Source of the DNA: Ichthyosporea sp. XGB-2017a
Taxonomy: Eukaryota > Opisthokonta > Ichthyosporea
Direction: 5' to 3'
DNA length: 64,000 nucleotides
Assembly (NCBI GenBank): GCA_002811675.1
Contig: PDIM01000030.1
Coordinates: 191,566-255,565 of the forward strand
The translations under genes and the position numbers were made by a program. Below the pieces are notes generated by a model. That model made no database searches, was not told the DNA's origin, and worked only from the letters and a program-made list of their open reading frames with translations. Positions within the stretch are counted from its first letter, which is position 1. Each line of letters starts with the position of its first letter. Positions 9,413-18,650 of the stretch are shown here, piece after piece.

Positions 9413-10480
9413 ATGGGCAACGCAGGATCCCACGTTGGGTCCGAGAAATGGATCGACGAGTATGCCTCAAAATCAGGACGTAAGTTATCGATCGTGTTTA
9501 CTAATTCTAAACAACCCCTTTACCAGTTTGCTTACAAATTGTTGGATTTGTTTGTGTTAAACAGTCAGTCGAATTGAAATTCAACATTTATGGAATCGAT
9601 TTAAAATGTTTAATCCTCATACAGATGGCACTATCAATATCACTAGTTTACAGAAAGAGCCATACAGCTCGGATCCTTTCTTGCTTAAGGTAGGAGTCAT
9701 TGATCACTATTCACCAGTTTCTTACTTTCTATCACCATTGACCCTTGGAGTATTTTGTGTCTAAAGCTTATTCAGTCTGATCCCTCTGGGAATATATCTT
9801 TTGAAAAGTACATTAGGGAGATTACATTTTGGAAGACTTCCTCTGCTGAAATCAAATTAAAAAGTATGCGCCATATTGTTTTGGTTGTTTTTAAAGGGAC
9901 TTTGAGTTTATTTTTCTAGTTACTAATCTGTTTATTTCATGTCCATCTTTGTACTCAAGGGCTTTTTGATACGTGCGCTTCGTTTAACAGGCCTGAAGAT
10001 TCAATTCCAACCCGCTGCCTGAGTCCGAATGGACTGCTGGAAGTATTCCGGGTCTTAAGTAGTTGTAATGGGGATTTTAAGTCAGAATGCGAAAGACTTT
10101 TGAGCATGATAGATGAAGACAGTGAACCTCATGACAAACTCTGGGGAGGGAATGTCACATCGGCAACGTCAGAAGATGACGAACAAAGTGAAGGGGATAA
10201 AGCTTCAGGGAAAGAGGAAGAATCTGATCGTGGAACAGAGGAGGTGGATGAGGAAACCAAGTCTCTGAGGAGAATAGTGATAGCTACTCTTCAAAGTCTA
10301 GATAAGAGCCAAAGAGGATACGTGACATGGGGAGAATTTCAGGCCTTTATACTTGGAACAACTGACAGCAATGAGTCCGAGTCAAGTGTAGTTTTAAAAC
10401 AGGCAAAGGATAGTTTACAGTTCAAAATAATTGATTTCCATTTAGAAAAAGAGAAAGCTGATGGAAACTTGGATAGATAA
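9413..10480 (+). CDS. Calcineurin-B-like EF-hand protein with degenerate loops
   Basis: Four exons: 9413-9479, 9565-9689, 9767-9863, 9960-10480; all joins are GT-AG and the frame closes at 269 aa. The start MGNAGSHVGSEKW has the MGN N-myristoylation signature of calcineurin B. IQHLWNRFKMFNPHTDGTIN aligns with the first EF-hand region, LLKLIQSDPSGNISFEKYIR with the second, and LDKSQRGYVTWGEFQAFI with the last. Loop acidic positions are poorly kept (NPHTDGTIN, QSDPSGNIS, DKSQRGYVT), so Ca2+ binding is doubtful at most sites. An acidic insert of about 45 aa (EDDEQSEGD, KEEESDRGTEEVDEETK) precedes the last hand. It may be a regulatory subunit or CBL/CHP-type protein rather than a true calcineurin B. 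Spacing of conserved blocks supports a single gene despite low identity. Confidence 0.75.
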
Positions 10481-10604
10481 GGAATTGTAAAGCACAGCAA
10501 TATATCGCAAAAAGGGAAGAAGGACATATGCAGAGTATTGGGGAAAAGCTGATCTGGTCCAGATCTGCACAGACCACAATTATTCCATATTAGATTACAC
10601 TTCG

Positions 10605-10783
10605 GCGAGTTTGCATATTAGATAAAGTTACGTTTGCCATGCCAACAGAGGAGAGCTCAGTTCTGTAGATACTAGAAGGCCTTTCACACTTTGTGGTGGG
10701 GCCAATACTCATGAACCTAGAGTGCATGGTTCAATGCTGCTTTGTGGGATGCTAGAAGCCTTGTTAAACAGATTATAACCCAT
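10605..10783 (-). pseudogene. Decayed copy of the 57-aa small gene at 11854-12027
   Basis: Minus-strand sequence from ATG 10783 reads MGYNLFNKASSIPQSSIEP, then an in-frame TGA; the intact relative reads MGYNLFNKTSSNVPQNSVEA. Nucleotide similarity continues past the stop through the matching ...CTGTAGATACT... and ...GGAGAGCTC... segments. The end point is approximate. It lies head to head with the decayed FF-type gene at 11182. Confidence 0.6.
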
Positions 10784-11181
10784 GATACCAAGGACCACTT
10801 GATGAAGTGGCTTTCATGTGTGCCACAACCATGCTGGGTAGTGCTGCCTGAAGCCCGCTTTTTCCTGTCAAGACGAGTCATATGCATGGGACAGGGTCAC
10901 AGGGTCAGTCAGTACATGTCTGATTTTTTTTCTTTCTGCATTTTGTTATGCCAACTACAGTAATTTGGACTACGTGAAATACATAACGCAAAATAGAAAA
11001 TTAGCTTAGTGGGCCTATATTTTCAAAAGTCTTCAAATGTTGACCAGAAGGCTCTGTTTGTGGGGTATAACAAGACCAGTGAATGTGAACTGTTGACGCA
11101 GTTTCAGAACATCGACAATTTATCTTTGAAGCAAAGAAAGATTTTCAAAATTCATGATCAACAAAATCAAAAACATTCACA

Positions 11182-11310
11182 ATGGGTTTCTTCAAGAAAA
11201 ATAACAAACCTTCTGCCCTCAAAGAGGCCAAGTCTAAGATAAACAAGACCAAGCAGTAACCCCCTGCATTGGTTGTGCCCCCTTTGGCTGCATAGTACTC
11301 TATGTTGTAA
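11182..11310 (+). pseudogene. Truncated FF-type small protein gene
   Basis: Reads MGFFKKNNKPSALKEAKSK then INKTKQ and stops at TAA 11257-11259 (25 aa). The DNA beyond the stop still aligns codon by codon with the intact paralogue at 14209-14334 (one extra codon) up to a second TAA at 11308-11310, where the paralogue also ends. Upstream and downstream flanks are also paralogous. The TATA box TATAAAAGG of the intact copy reads TATAACAAG here (11066-11074), at nearly the same distance (116 versus 114 bp). Both promoter and coding region thus look eroded. AATAAA is at 11437-11442. A functional 25-aa product cannot be excluded. Confidence 0.75.
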
Positions 11311-11756
11311 ACTAACTCTCAGCTGATGCTTTTCTACATGTCAACTTTGCCATCCCATATTGTATTCTAACAATTGAGTAGACCAGCATCATCCCTCTTT
11401 GGAAAGCGTTAGTCAACACCTTATTTAGTTCATATCAATAAAATCATTCGTTATCATAGGTGTTTTTTGGAACCTCTTGTCAAAGTCTGGAATACGTAGA
11501 GAATGACGGGCCTTTATCCAGGGAACTGCAGGTTACAGGGAGTCTGATTGAGAGGAGTTTGAAGTGAAGCAAAAGGCATTTCACAGTTAGTTTTTTTTCT
11601 TTGTCACTTGTTCTCTCTCGGGCGAATACTAGGGTCTTGAAAAGCTCAAGATGTTTAATTTTTCATTTAGAAAAGGGTAAAACTGTTGGACACTTGGATG
11701 TTTAAGGATATAAAAAAGCTCACGATTCATTTATTTAAATAAAACAATTTATTGTG

Positions 11757-12040
11757 AAAGGGAAGAGGAAGAATATATACAGAGAGAGCACTGGGAAAAT
11801 GAGTATCTGGACACCACCACAGTCAATTGATATCGAATCATACCTCCGTGTATTTACATATTGGAGGAAGAGTTTGTAATGCCAATAGAGGAGCTCTCAG
11901 ATCTGTAGATACTCGAGGGTCTTCCACATTTCTTTGTACGGCCATTATTCAAGAGCCTGGAGCGCATGGCCTCCACACTATTCTGAGGCACATTACTAGA
12001 AGTCTTGTTAAACAGATTATAACCCATGATTTCAAAATAG
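11757..12040. repeat. Diverged duplicate of 10500-10790
   Basis: Both segments share GGGAAGA(A)GGA at one end, TCTGTAGATACT in the middle and TTGTTAAACAGATTATAACCCATGAT at the other (its first 20 bases TTGTTAAACAGATTATAACC are identical). They flank the FF-type gene at 11182 and carry the 57-aa gene and its relic. Identity is patchy, so the duplication is old. Confidence 0.65.
11854..12027 (-). CDS. Small Ser/Asn-rich 57-aa protein, related to the cluster
   Basis: Starts MGYNLFNKTSSNVPQNS and ends ITNSSSNM; rich in Ser, Asn, Arg and Lys. Not recognised. The start resembles the FF family only loosely (MG, aromatic/hydrophobic, then K/N/S), so membership rests mainly on size, place and lack of introns. 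A decayed duplicate lies at 10605-10783, which shows this frame was once a unit of duplication. Minus-strand AATAAA signals are at 11730-11735 and 11748-11753. A weak TATA-like GGCTATAGTACC lies about 130 bp upstream (near 12155-12166). Confidence 0.45.
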   Translation of the reverse strand: MGYNLFNKTSSNVPQNSVEAMRSRLLNNGRTKKCGRPSSIYRSESSSIGITNSSSNM

Positions 12041-12240
12041 TTTATACACAGAAGATAAAGCAAGATAGATTACTTCAAATCAAACATCAAAAGAGCCACA
12101 TGAAAGATAGGATAAAGGAAGAGCATGTGATATGACATAAAATATCATAGATAAGGTACTATAGCCGATAGGGCTAAAGCCTAAAGGGAATTAAGCTGTG
12201 TTAGGAAATCGGATCGAGTGCAGTCGAGAGTCTCGGAGAT

Positions 12241-12423
12241 CTACAATTCATGTAACGCGCCACGCGTGGCGGAATGGACACGGCGCCTGATCAATCCCCC
12301 AGGCCCTTCTCCTCCCAAAAAGAAACTGTGAACCTTTTTTTGTAATGTTCCTCGCCCGCCAATAATGCTCAATGTCATTGCAGCGTGACATGACAATTGA
12401 GTTGGACTCTTGAAGAAGGCCAT
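12241..12423 (-). pseudogene. Relic of an FF-type small gene start
   Basis: From ATG 12423 the minus strand reads MAFFKSPTQ and then loses the K/S-rich character. The 18 bases CAATGGCCTTCTTCAAGA are identical to the start region of the intact gene at 18057, which is not expected by chance. The rest of the frame (to a stop at 12241) shows no family features. No TATA box is seen upstream. A 14-bp palindrome CGCCACGCGTGGCG lies at 12258-12271. Confidence 0.5.
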
Positions 12424-13091
12424 TGGGATGGCTCTACACAGCCTCGTGCTCAGCTGTTCTCGCTTCTTATTCTCTTTGTTTTGGGTCCATCGACTTCTGT
12501 TAGACAGTTTGTGAAAGACCACGTGTACTTAATGAAAACCGAGGAATACGATAGAAAACAGTCAACTTGTATGTTTTTTTTCATTGGGTGTATGCCATTC
12601 TAGAGCTTCAGAAGTCACCAACTCGCAAGAATGCGCTCTCTTGCCCACCTTTTGGAAGAAAAAAAACCGATATTGTGAAATGCTTAGTGATACATTTGAC
12701 TAACTCTTCAAAACAACTTTTCTTGCCCCAGGATTGTACATACGTTGATATGTGTAAACTTTGCTTTTATTACGCAGTCTTTCAAGAACGTCAAAAAGGA
12801 AGGATCGCTGTAGGAGCAATTTCACGCACTTCCTCATCTCCAGTTCCCGTGTATGTGCGATTGGGGATGGAATTGCGAAGGATGAAGGAGGAGGTGCTGA
12901 GGGCTAAAATACCATGTCAAAGAAAAAACGTGGCCCAGCAATTATTTTTGATTTGTAAACTGAGATGCTCCAGGAACTTAGAAGTTATGTTTAAAGTTTG
13001 CTGAAAATTCTGGCTTAACAATGTTCATTCCAAATGGGTTTAATCTTGGAAGGTTTCATTGCAACTTCAGGGACCATGTCAATGAGCAGCT
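12424..13091. other. Spacer within the small-gene cluster
   Basis: Open frames here (for example 12567-13004 on the plus strand) have no homology and no family features. Nothing else is recognised. Confidence 0.4.
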
Positions 13092-13226
13092 TTAGCAGAT
13101 GCAATGTCCTCCTCCTCCGAGCTTGGGGAAAAAGGGAGTCCGGGGCTTCTGTGCAGAACTAGAGCTAGAGTTAGTTAGCGTCTTGTCCTTAGGTGAATTC
13201 TTGTTTTTGCTTCCAAAAAAATTCAT
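13092..13226 (-). CDS. FF-type small protein (44 aa), C-terminus HCIC
   Basis: Too short for most gene finders. Starts MNFFGSKNKNSPKDKTL, continues with a Ser run and AQKPRTPFFPK, and ends GGGGHCIC. It keeps the family plan of Met, small residue, FF, basic/Ser linker and short hydrophobic tail, though the tail differs: instead of a Met-rich end it has Gly4 and a terminal Cys-X-Cys. A TATA box (TATAAATA on the minus strand, plus-strand 13332-13339) sits about 106 bp before the ATG, the same spacing as in its relatives. It is head to head with the gene at 14209. No AATAAA was found just downstream. Confidence 0.62.
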   Translation of the reverse strand: MNFFGSKNKNSPKDKTLTNSSSSSAQKPRTPFFPKLGGGGHCIC

Positions 13227-14208
13227 TTTTGTTTAAGAATTTTATGATCTGATTTATCAAATATTTGTTTTTCTAAATAAAGTGTGTAAGTTCAGTTAAA
13301 ATGATATTTCACACACACCCATCTCTACAAGTATTTATATCCTGGACCAATTCTTCTTTCAGTAGTGGAGAATCTTGAAAGAGGGAGGAGCTTCAAACTG
13401 CACGCTACCAACTGCAAAAGTGGAGCTCATATAACTTACTTGGCAGGTTCTTGAAAAGTTAGATGCTTTGGGGCATGTGACTAGCTACAGGGCGAGAAGA
13501 CTCAAATACTACATAAGGAACCGTGGACAGTCGATGAACTACAAAATGCGAATACTCCGCTAAAACGCCGTAAGACAGGGGTGGGTTAGCTTTGGGTTAA
13601 CATACGTTACATGTTTTTATCTCCAATAGTTTGCAAGCTGTCCCAAACTTGTTCTGTCCGCGAGTCCATCGAATCTTCAACGTCCACTCATGATATGCAT
13701 GATGCCAATCTGGACAGGCCTGCAAGACGTGGCGACGACGTGACTGCTAAAAATAAAAAAGTTAAAAAAGATTCCGTGGCCACGTATCAAATATATTTTG
13801 GCCCCGGCATGATGCCCGCTTGGGGACAAATATACCGGGGCAAGTTCCGGTCCTTGTTCTTCTTGATATCATCACGAGTTGTTTGATACCCGCCCCTTTC
13901 CCGTTAGGGTCATGGGGCACAGTCACATGTACATGCCCAACTCTCTTCTCTGGTTATAAATGGATCATACAAATGGAAGCCCTAATGTACATATGCAGTG
14001 TTCCTTGGAAATACATAATGCAAAAGAGGAATGTTTTGTTTTTGACGTCACTTCAAAGGATCCGAAACTTGGAAATGAACTTCTTTTGCGTGGGTATAAA
14101 AGGACTAGCTAGTGTGGACTTTCGAAGCATTTTCCAAAGTAACAACAGCGTAATCTTTAAAAGTGAAATAAGATCTTTAAAAGTCAACAAATATCAACAA
14201 TATTCAAA
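13227..14208. promoter_or_regulatory. Shared promoter of head-to-head small genes 13226(-) and 14209(+)
   Basis: For the plus gene: TATAAAAGG at 14095-14103 and a perfect CRE-type TGACGTCA at 14043-14050, 45 bp upstream of the TATA. For the minus gene: TATAAATA complement at 13332-13339. A further GACGACGTGAC lies at 13733-13743. The plus-gene half is paralogous to the region before 11182. Confidence 0.6.
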
Positions 14209-14334
14209 ATGAGTTTCTTCAAGAAAAATAACAAATCTTCTGCCGCCCAAGAGGCCAAGAGTAAAACAAACAAGTCAAAGCAGCCAAATGTTTTGGTGAT
14301 GCCCACTCTGATGGGACAGTACCCTATGATGTAA
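14209..14334 (+). CDS. FF-type small protein (41 aa)
   Basis: Starts MSFFKKNNKSSAAQEAKSKT, then NKSKQPNVLV, and ends MPTLMGQYPMM. The last eleven residues are shared almost exactly with the gene at 18057 (MPTLVGQYPMM). No intron, no signal peptide and no transmembrane span long enough to be sure; the linker is predicted by eye to be disordered. TATA at 14095, AATAAA at 14460-14465. The truncated copy at 11182 is its closest relative. Conservation of both ends with a freely varying linker argues that the reading frame is under selection. Function unknown. Confidence 0.75.
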   Translation: MSFFKKNNKSSAAQEAKSKTNKSKQPNVLVMPTLMGQYPMM

Positions 14335-15079
14335 ACAACCCTGAAACTGCTTTTGTATATATCAGCCTTTTCTAGTAGTGGGGTAAACCAGCGTCCCTCT
14401 TCGGAAAGATGCTTGGAAGGCCTTCTCTCAGAAACTTTATTCAACACCTAATTTAATTTAATAAACTTAATTTATAAACGTATAATATTGGTACTAGTAT
14501 TTCCCCTTTTACATTCCTTACTTTGGTAGATGAACGAGCGTGAACAAGTCTAGCAAGGCTAATTTTGCTAAACTGGCAGCTGGTACTCTTTTAGGTCTTC
14601 ACGATTTCCATGGTAAGGACAAGTTTACTAAAGCTCCTTTGCCCCACAGTTCACACGACTAAACATTTTGAAAGTTAACAACGCAACCTGTCAGCAATTT
14701 AGTTTCATAATAGCTCTTACTGCAATGCTTTGAATTCGCTTTGGCAACATTTTTAGAGGAACATTTTTGGAGAAAGATTCTATTAGAAAAGGCTGACATG
14801 ACATGATCGAAGTAAATTTCTAAAAACAAAGATGCTCTCTCTGATTCAGAATCTTTGATCTAAATACAATCTGAAAGGAGGGAGTAGACAACCACTTCAA
14901 GAAAAGAAATTGCTCCGACTTTCTCTGTCTTGAAAACACACATTCAACACTTCTAAGCTTTTGATTCGGTGCATATGAATTGTTTTTATTAAGTTAGTAG
15001 TTGCTCTTTTTTACAGAACCCACAGAATATGGGTGGGATTGGAAGGCATTGCAGGGATATGTACAGGACGCTTATGAAT
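14335..15079. other. Spacer between convergent small genes
   Basis: 3' flanks of 14209 and 15196. A Met-less frame near 14540-14660 beginning NKSSKANFAKL might be a relic of the family but is too weak to call. Nothing else seen. Confidence 0.4.
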
Positions 15080-15196
15080 CTACATCATAGGTCTCATCAT
15101 GGTCAAGGGCGTGACTGGGGCTTTAGAAGCATTACCTTTTTTCTCAGAAGAAGAAGAAGAGGTGGACTTAGGGCTTTTTTTAGTAAAGAAGGCCAT
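15080..15196 (-). CDS. FF-type small protein (38 aa)
   Basis: Starts MAFFTKKSPKST, followed by a five-Ser run, EKKGNASKAPV, and ends TPLTMMRPMM. Same plan as its neighbours: FF near the start, basic/Ser linker, Met/Pro-rich tail ending MM. TATA box TATAAAAG (plus-strand complement 15331-15338) lies 135 bp before the ATG, preceded by GGG as in 14209 and 18057. Complement of AATAAA at 14985-14990. Head to head with 16292. Function unknown. Confidence 0.72.
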   Translation of the reverse strand: MAFFTKKSPKSTSSSSSEKKGNASKAPVTPLTMMRPMM

Positions 15197-16291
15197 TGTT
15201 GCTTATGTTCTACTTTTTTGATTGTACGATTTGTATATCTTATGTTGGAATCACTTTTTGATTTTCTTGCTGATTTACTTTTTTGTTGTTAATACAAAGA
15301 ACATCAAAGCGAAATTGCCTACTTGCTTTGCTTTTATACCCCAATTTGAGGATACTGAACGTGCCTCAAAAAGTTGCTTGCTGAACATGAAGATTTGTTT
15401 TGGTTTTGTAACGATACGGGACATTTTCGCTGCCCAAATAAAGATGTTCTTGCGCGTTGCCGTCACCAGAGAATGCTCCACTTTCTATTTCCTAAATGAT
15501 ACAGTGACGTGTGAGGTTAAAGAACTTGGTGACGTGTAAACAGTTTGGGAAACAGCTTGGAACACGCCTTTCCTTATAAGGCGGGGAAAAATGTCCATAT
15601 CACTAGCTGTAAAAAGCAGGAACAAAAGAGAAATCCTGGGAAGGGGGAGTTACAATTGAGAAATGAAGGGCGTCAATTCCCGCTTGTTTTATAAAGAATA
15701 TTCGCACCGTTACATTACATCAAATTTCAAGTAGCCATCTGCATGAAGCCATGTGGCCAGCATAATCGCAGTAATTCTGCGTAGAACTCTTCTGATATAG
15801 TCAAGGATCTATGTAACGTACAGTATGTAGCGGGCAGTCCCAGAATTACAATACATTACAGCATCGATGGCGTGATATGTGATAGGGGCATGTGCACCAT
15901 ATCTAGAGGAAAAAGGGGCTTGGATGCTCAACTCTGAGAACCCCATTTACTCAATATCCAGTCTTTGATGAGCACGAGCACAAAGAGGACCTTTCCATCT
16001 GAAGACCTTGCACATATCTTAGCGATAAAATAACGGGGATTTGCATAAGGCCATTCTGTTGGTACTTTCTTTTTTGTTTAGCAGCCTGCCGTTACTATTT
16101 TGAGACAGTGGTCAAAAACAGTTTCTTTGCTCAGGACTTTCTGGACTTTGAGCAGAGTATAAATACAGAAAAGGTACTGGCTCTCAATGTAACTGAATTA
16201 TTCAGATACAAAGTAAAAAACAAAAAGCAAAAGAATTAACAAAAACAAGTTAAGAATCTAAACAATAATCTTCTAATCAATTATTTACACA
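15197..16291. promoter_or_regulatory. Shared promoter of head-to-head small genes 15196(-) and 16292(+)
   Basis: TATA for the minus gene at 15331-15338 (complement) and for the plus gene at 16158-16165 (TATAAATA). Two TGACGTG boxes at 15505-15511 and 15530-15536, and a CArG-type CCTTATAAGG at 15572-15581. TTTTATAAAGAATATTCG near 15688 includes an inverted GAA/TTC pair like a minimal heat-shock element. Confidence 0.55.
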
Positions 16292-16423
16292 ATGGGCTTC
16301 TTTACTAAATCGGATAAGAAATCTTCCCCACAGGCAACTTCTGCCTCCGCAGCCAAGTCCAGTGCACAGCCTCAGCAGCGCACTGCATTCTACTACCAGG
16401 CCAGAGCTTTCTCTAGAGTGTAA
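16292..16423 (+). CDS. FF-type small protein (43 aa), Tyr/Phe tail
   Basis: Starts MGFFTKSDKKSSPQATSASA, then AKSSAQPQQ, and ends RTAFYYQARAFSRV. The head is typical; the tail is aromatic/basic rather than Met-rich, like the PFF tail of 13226. TATA at 16158-16165, 134 bp before the ATG; AATAAA at 16519-16524. The 5' leader is very A-rich (CAAAAAGCAAAAG). Function unknown. Confidence 0.68.
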   Translation: MGFFTKSDKKSSPQATSASAAKSSAQPQQRTAFYYQARAFSRV

Positions 16424-17263
16424 AGTGCTCTTAAGACATTGTGCTTTCGGACCAGATCTGTACATAAACAAGGCAATGATGCCTCCCTTTAATTTAACTT
16501 AACTTAAATAATTTATTTAATAAACAAGCTACTTCCGTAGAAGTGCTTGCATTTACAATATAGCTCTTCTGCCCTTTGACTCATTGGTCGTTTCTTGTTC
16601 AGTGTGGTGCAATAGCATCTTATTATTGTTGAAGCATATTCTCACCAGTTGATCTCTTACGCGAAGGGCTCTCCTCGACCAGGAGGATGTCTATAACTTT
16701 GTTCATTTAGTACTACTATCAAACCAGACTCTTCGACAATTGTCGTCCTTACTACATACTAAAAAAGCACCATTGCAAATGCCATCATGCATTGCACCTC
16801 GCTCTGATAAACATGAGGTAGTGAACAATGAGTACGTAATGGTCTTTTAGGTTGTAGCATAGGCATGTACCAGTAAACTGGAAAGTGTTCGGGAAGCTAA
16901 TATACAGAGTTCACTTTGCGAAACCCGAAAATCTGAAGCAAAAATGGAGTGAGCTCTTTTCTTTGCAAGTGCACAGACAGAATTCTTATGGTGTGGAACA
17001 GTAGTTTGCTCAAGATGAACAGTTGAAGGAGCAGTTTTCGCCCCAACTCTTTATTTTTTTGTGCGTTGTGCATACTGTGTACACCTATACACATGTGCTC
17101 AACTGCTTTTCTTTTTTAGAAACTGATTAAATAATGAAAGAACCAAACATCCACTAAGATATGGTAGTAATAAAGGAGTTTTATTTAGCTTTCAGTAGAT
17201 GAAACGTGTCATTAGTGCATTATTTGTACAAAGTGAACTAATGTTCTTAAATTAAAGTAGGCT
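16424..17263. other. Spacer between convergent small genes
   Basis: Holds the 3' flanks of 16292 and 17395 (polyadenylation signals at 16519 and, on the minus strand, 17180-17185). No further gene is supported. Confidence 0.4.
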
Positions 17264-17395
17264 TTACAACATAGACAGGGGTCCCGCAAAGTGAGGCATC
17301 ACAGGGACTTTTGCATTATTGCCAGCCTTAGGAGATTCAGATCCTTTGGCGATGGCATTGGAGGAGGATTTGTTACTTTTCTTGAAGAAGGCCAT
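17264..17395 (-). CDS. FF-type small protein (43 aa)
   Basis: Starts MAFFKKSNKSSSNAIAKGSE, then SPKAGNNAKV, and ends PVMPHFAGPLSML. The first ten residues equal those of the divergent partner at 18057. A TATATAAGG box (complement 17532-17540) lies about 137 bp before the ATG. Complement of AATAAA at 17180-17185. The tail keeps the MP..xxG.x.ML pattern. Function unknown. Confidence 0.75.
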   Translation of the reverse strand: MAFFKKSNKSSSNAIAKGSESPKAGNNAKVPVMPHFAGPLSML

Positions 17396-18056
17396 TGTTT
17401 TTTTAAAAAAAGTTATGAATCTTATTTGATTGCTTTTGTAAATCTGTAAATATTTGTCTGGCTATGGTTATTATTATTGTAGTAGTTGTTGGTTTGAATG
17501 AATACTGCAACAAACAATAGCACTGGCCTTTCCTTATATACACCAGGCATCTTTCGCGCCGTGAGAATTTGATTCATTTGTTCCAGCAGTGAGCACATTC
17601 CAATTCCCAAAAAGAAACAGCCCCCATCATGACAAGACCAAAAGGAAAGCAAAGGCATTTTCCCCAGGGGCCGGGCATTACCCAGTCCCATGGGGATCTT
17701 TGCCAGGGTTACACATAGACGTTGTTATTGGTGACCCAAATCTCCTTGTTTGGGGAGGTCCACGACGTCACCGCCCACCGAGTTACACAATTTGGTGGCG
17801 TCACCCCCCGCAGATTCCTTTTATGGGCATTGTTTGATGAGGCCCCTACAGGAGTGTTTCGCGCTTTCTCATTCACGTATTGTTATTTGCCGCAGATGGA
17901 ACTGTGCCTGGGTATAAAAGGAGATGCAGATGGGGCAGAGACTGTCACGGAGTTATAGTAACAATTACAACTAGTACAAACTAAATAGTATTGCCAAGAT
18001 TGACAAACAGTAATCACGAAAACTTCAGAGTTATAACAAAAACAGAAACATAAACA
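17396..18056. promoter_or_regulatory. Shared promoter of head-to-head small genes 17395(-) and 18057(+)
   Basis: TATA for the minus gene at 17532-17540 (complement) and TATAAAAGG for the plus gene at 17913-17921. Between them are GACGTCACC (17764-17772) and GGCGTCACC (17798-17806), reading GGTGACGTC and GGTGACGCC on the other strand, as in the other shared promoters. Confidence 0.6.
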
Positions 18057-18200
18057 ATGGCCTTCTTCAAGAAAAGTAACAAATCCTCTTCTGCTAGTTC
18101 TTCTTCCACAAAGAACACAAAGGCAGCATCTGAAAAGAAGGGAAATGGTGGAAAGATCCTTGCCATGCCCACTTTGGTTGGACAGTACCCAATGATGTAA
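18057..18200 (+). CDS. FF-type small protein (47 aa)
   Basis: Starts MAFFKKSNKSSSASSSSTKN, then TKAASEKKGNGGKILA, and ends MPTLVGQYPMM. The tail matches 14209 except for one residue and the head matches 17395, making it the best consensus member. TATAAAAGG is 144 bp upstream at 17913; AATAAA at 18307-18312. No introns. Function unknown; a short amphipathic or membrane-contacting head and a conserved hydrophobic tail are the visible features. Confidence 0.78.
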   Translation: MAFFKKSNKSSSASSSSTKNTKAASEKKGNGGKILAMPTLVGQYPMM

Positions 18201-18650
18201 AGCATCTCTGTAAGCTGAGAACTATTTAATCAACAGCTGAATACAGTGACAAACTGTGTGTTTGGGCTGCCTAGTATGCAACATGTACATAAAACAGTCA
18301 TTATTTAATAAAACCATAATTAACTATAAAAATTTATTTCGTCTGAAGCGAATATTCTCTTTCGTTGCTGGGCGTGTTGGTACTTCTCCAGTAGCTGAAA
18401 ATGAAAGGCAGGTATTCACAAATGCATTCGTCGCGAAGTGATTGCGAAGGCGAACACTACCAAGGAGGCGTCGACTCAGCTGAATATCTCTCTCTGTAAA
18501 GTTTCAGTTGAGTAGAATAAAACAGACAAATCGTTTTCGTCAAGTATAGAAGGAGTTTATTAGGAATGGTCAACGCAAACCATATGAGATTTGTTACTAT
18601 TATGTTTTTTTACTATTATGACCAAACCATGAAGTCGAGGTTGATTTATT

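Noticed and set aside
12258-12271. 14-bp palindrome CGCCACGCGTGGCG
   Set aside because: Isolated; no second copy, no site-specific recombinase or element boundary nearby.
12567-13004. 145-codon plus-strand frame inside the small-gene cluster
   Set aside because: No homology, no domain, no TATA at the right distance, composition unlike the cluster genes.
14540-14660. Frame NKSSKANFAKL... resembling the small-gene linker
   Set aside because: No Met-x-F-F head, upstream TGA; similarity is only in composition.
16021-16055. Minus-strand MALCKSPLFYR frame similar to a family start
   Set aside because: Only 11 codons and the FF codons are changed; too short to separate from chance.
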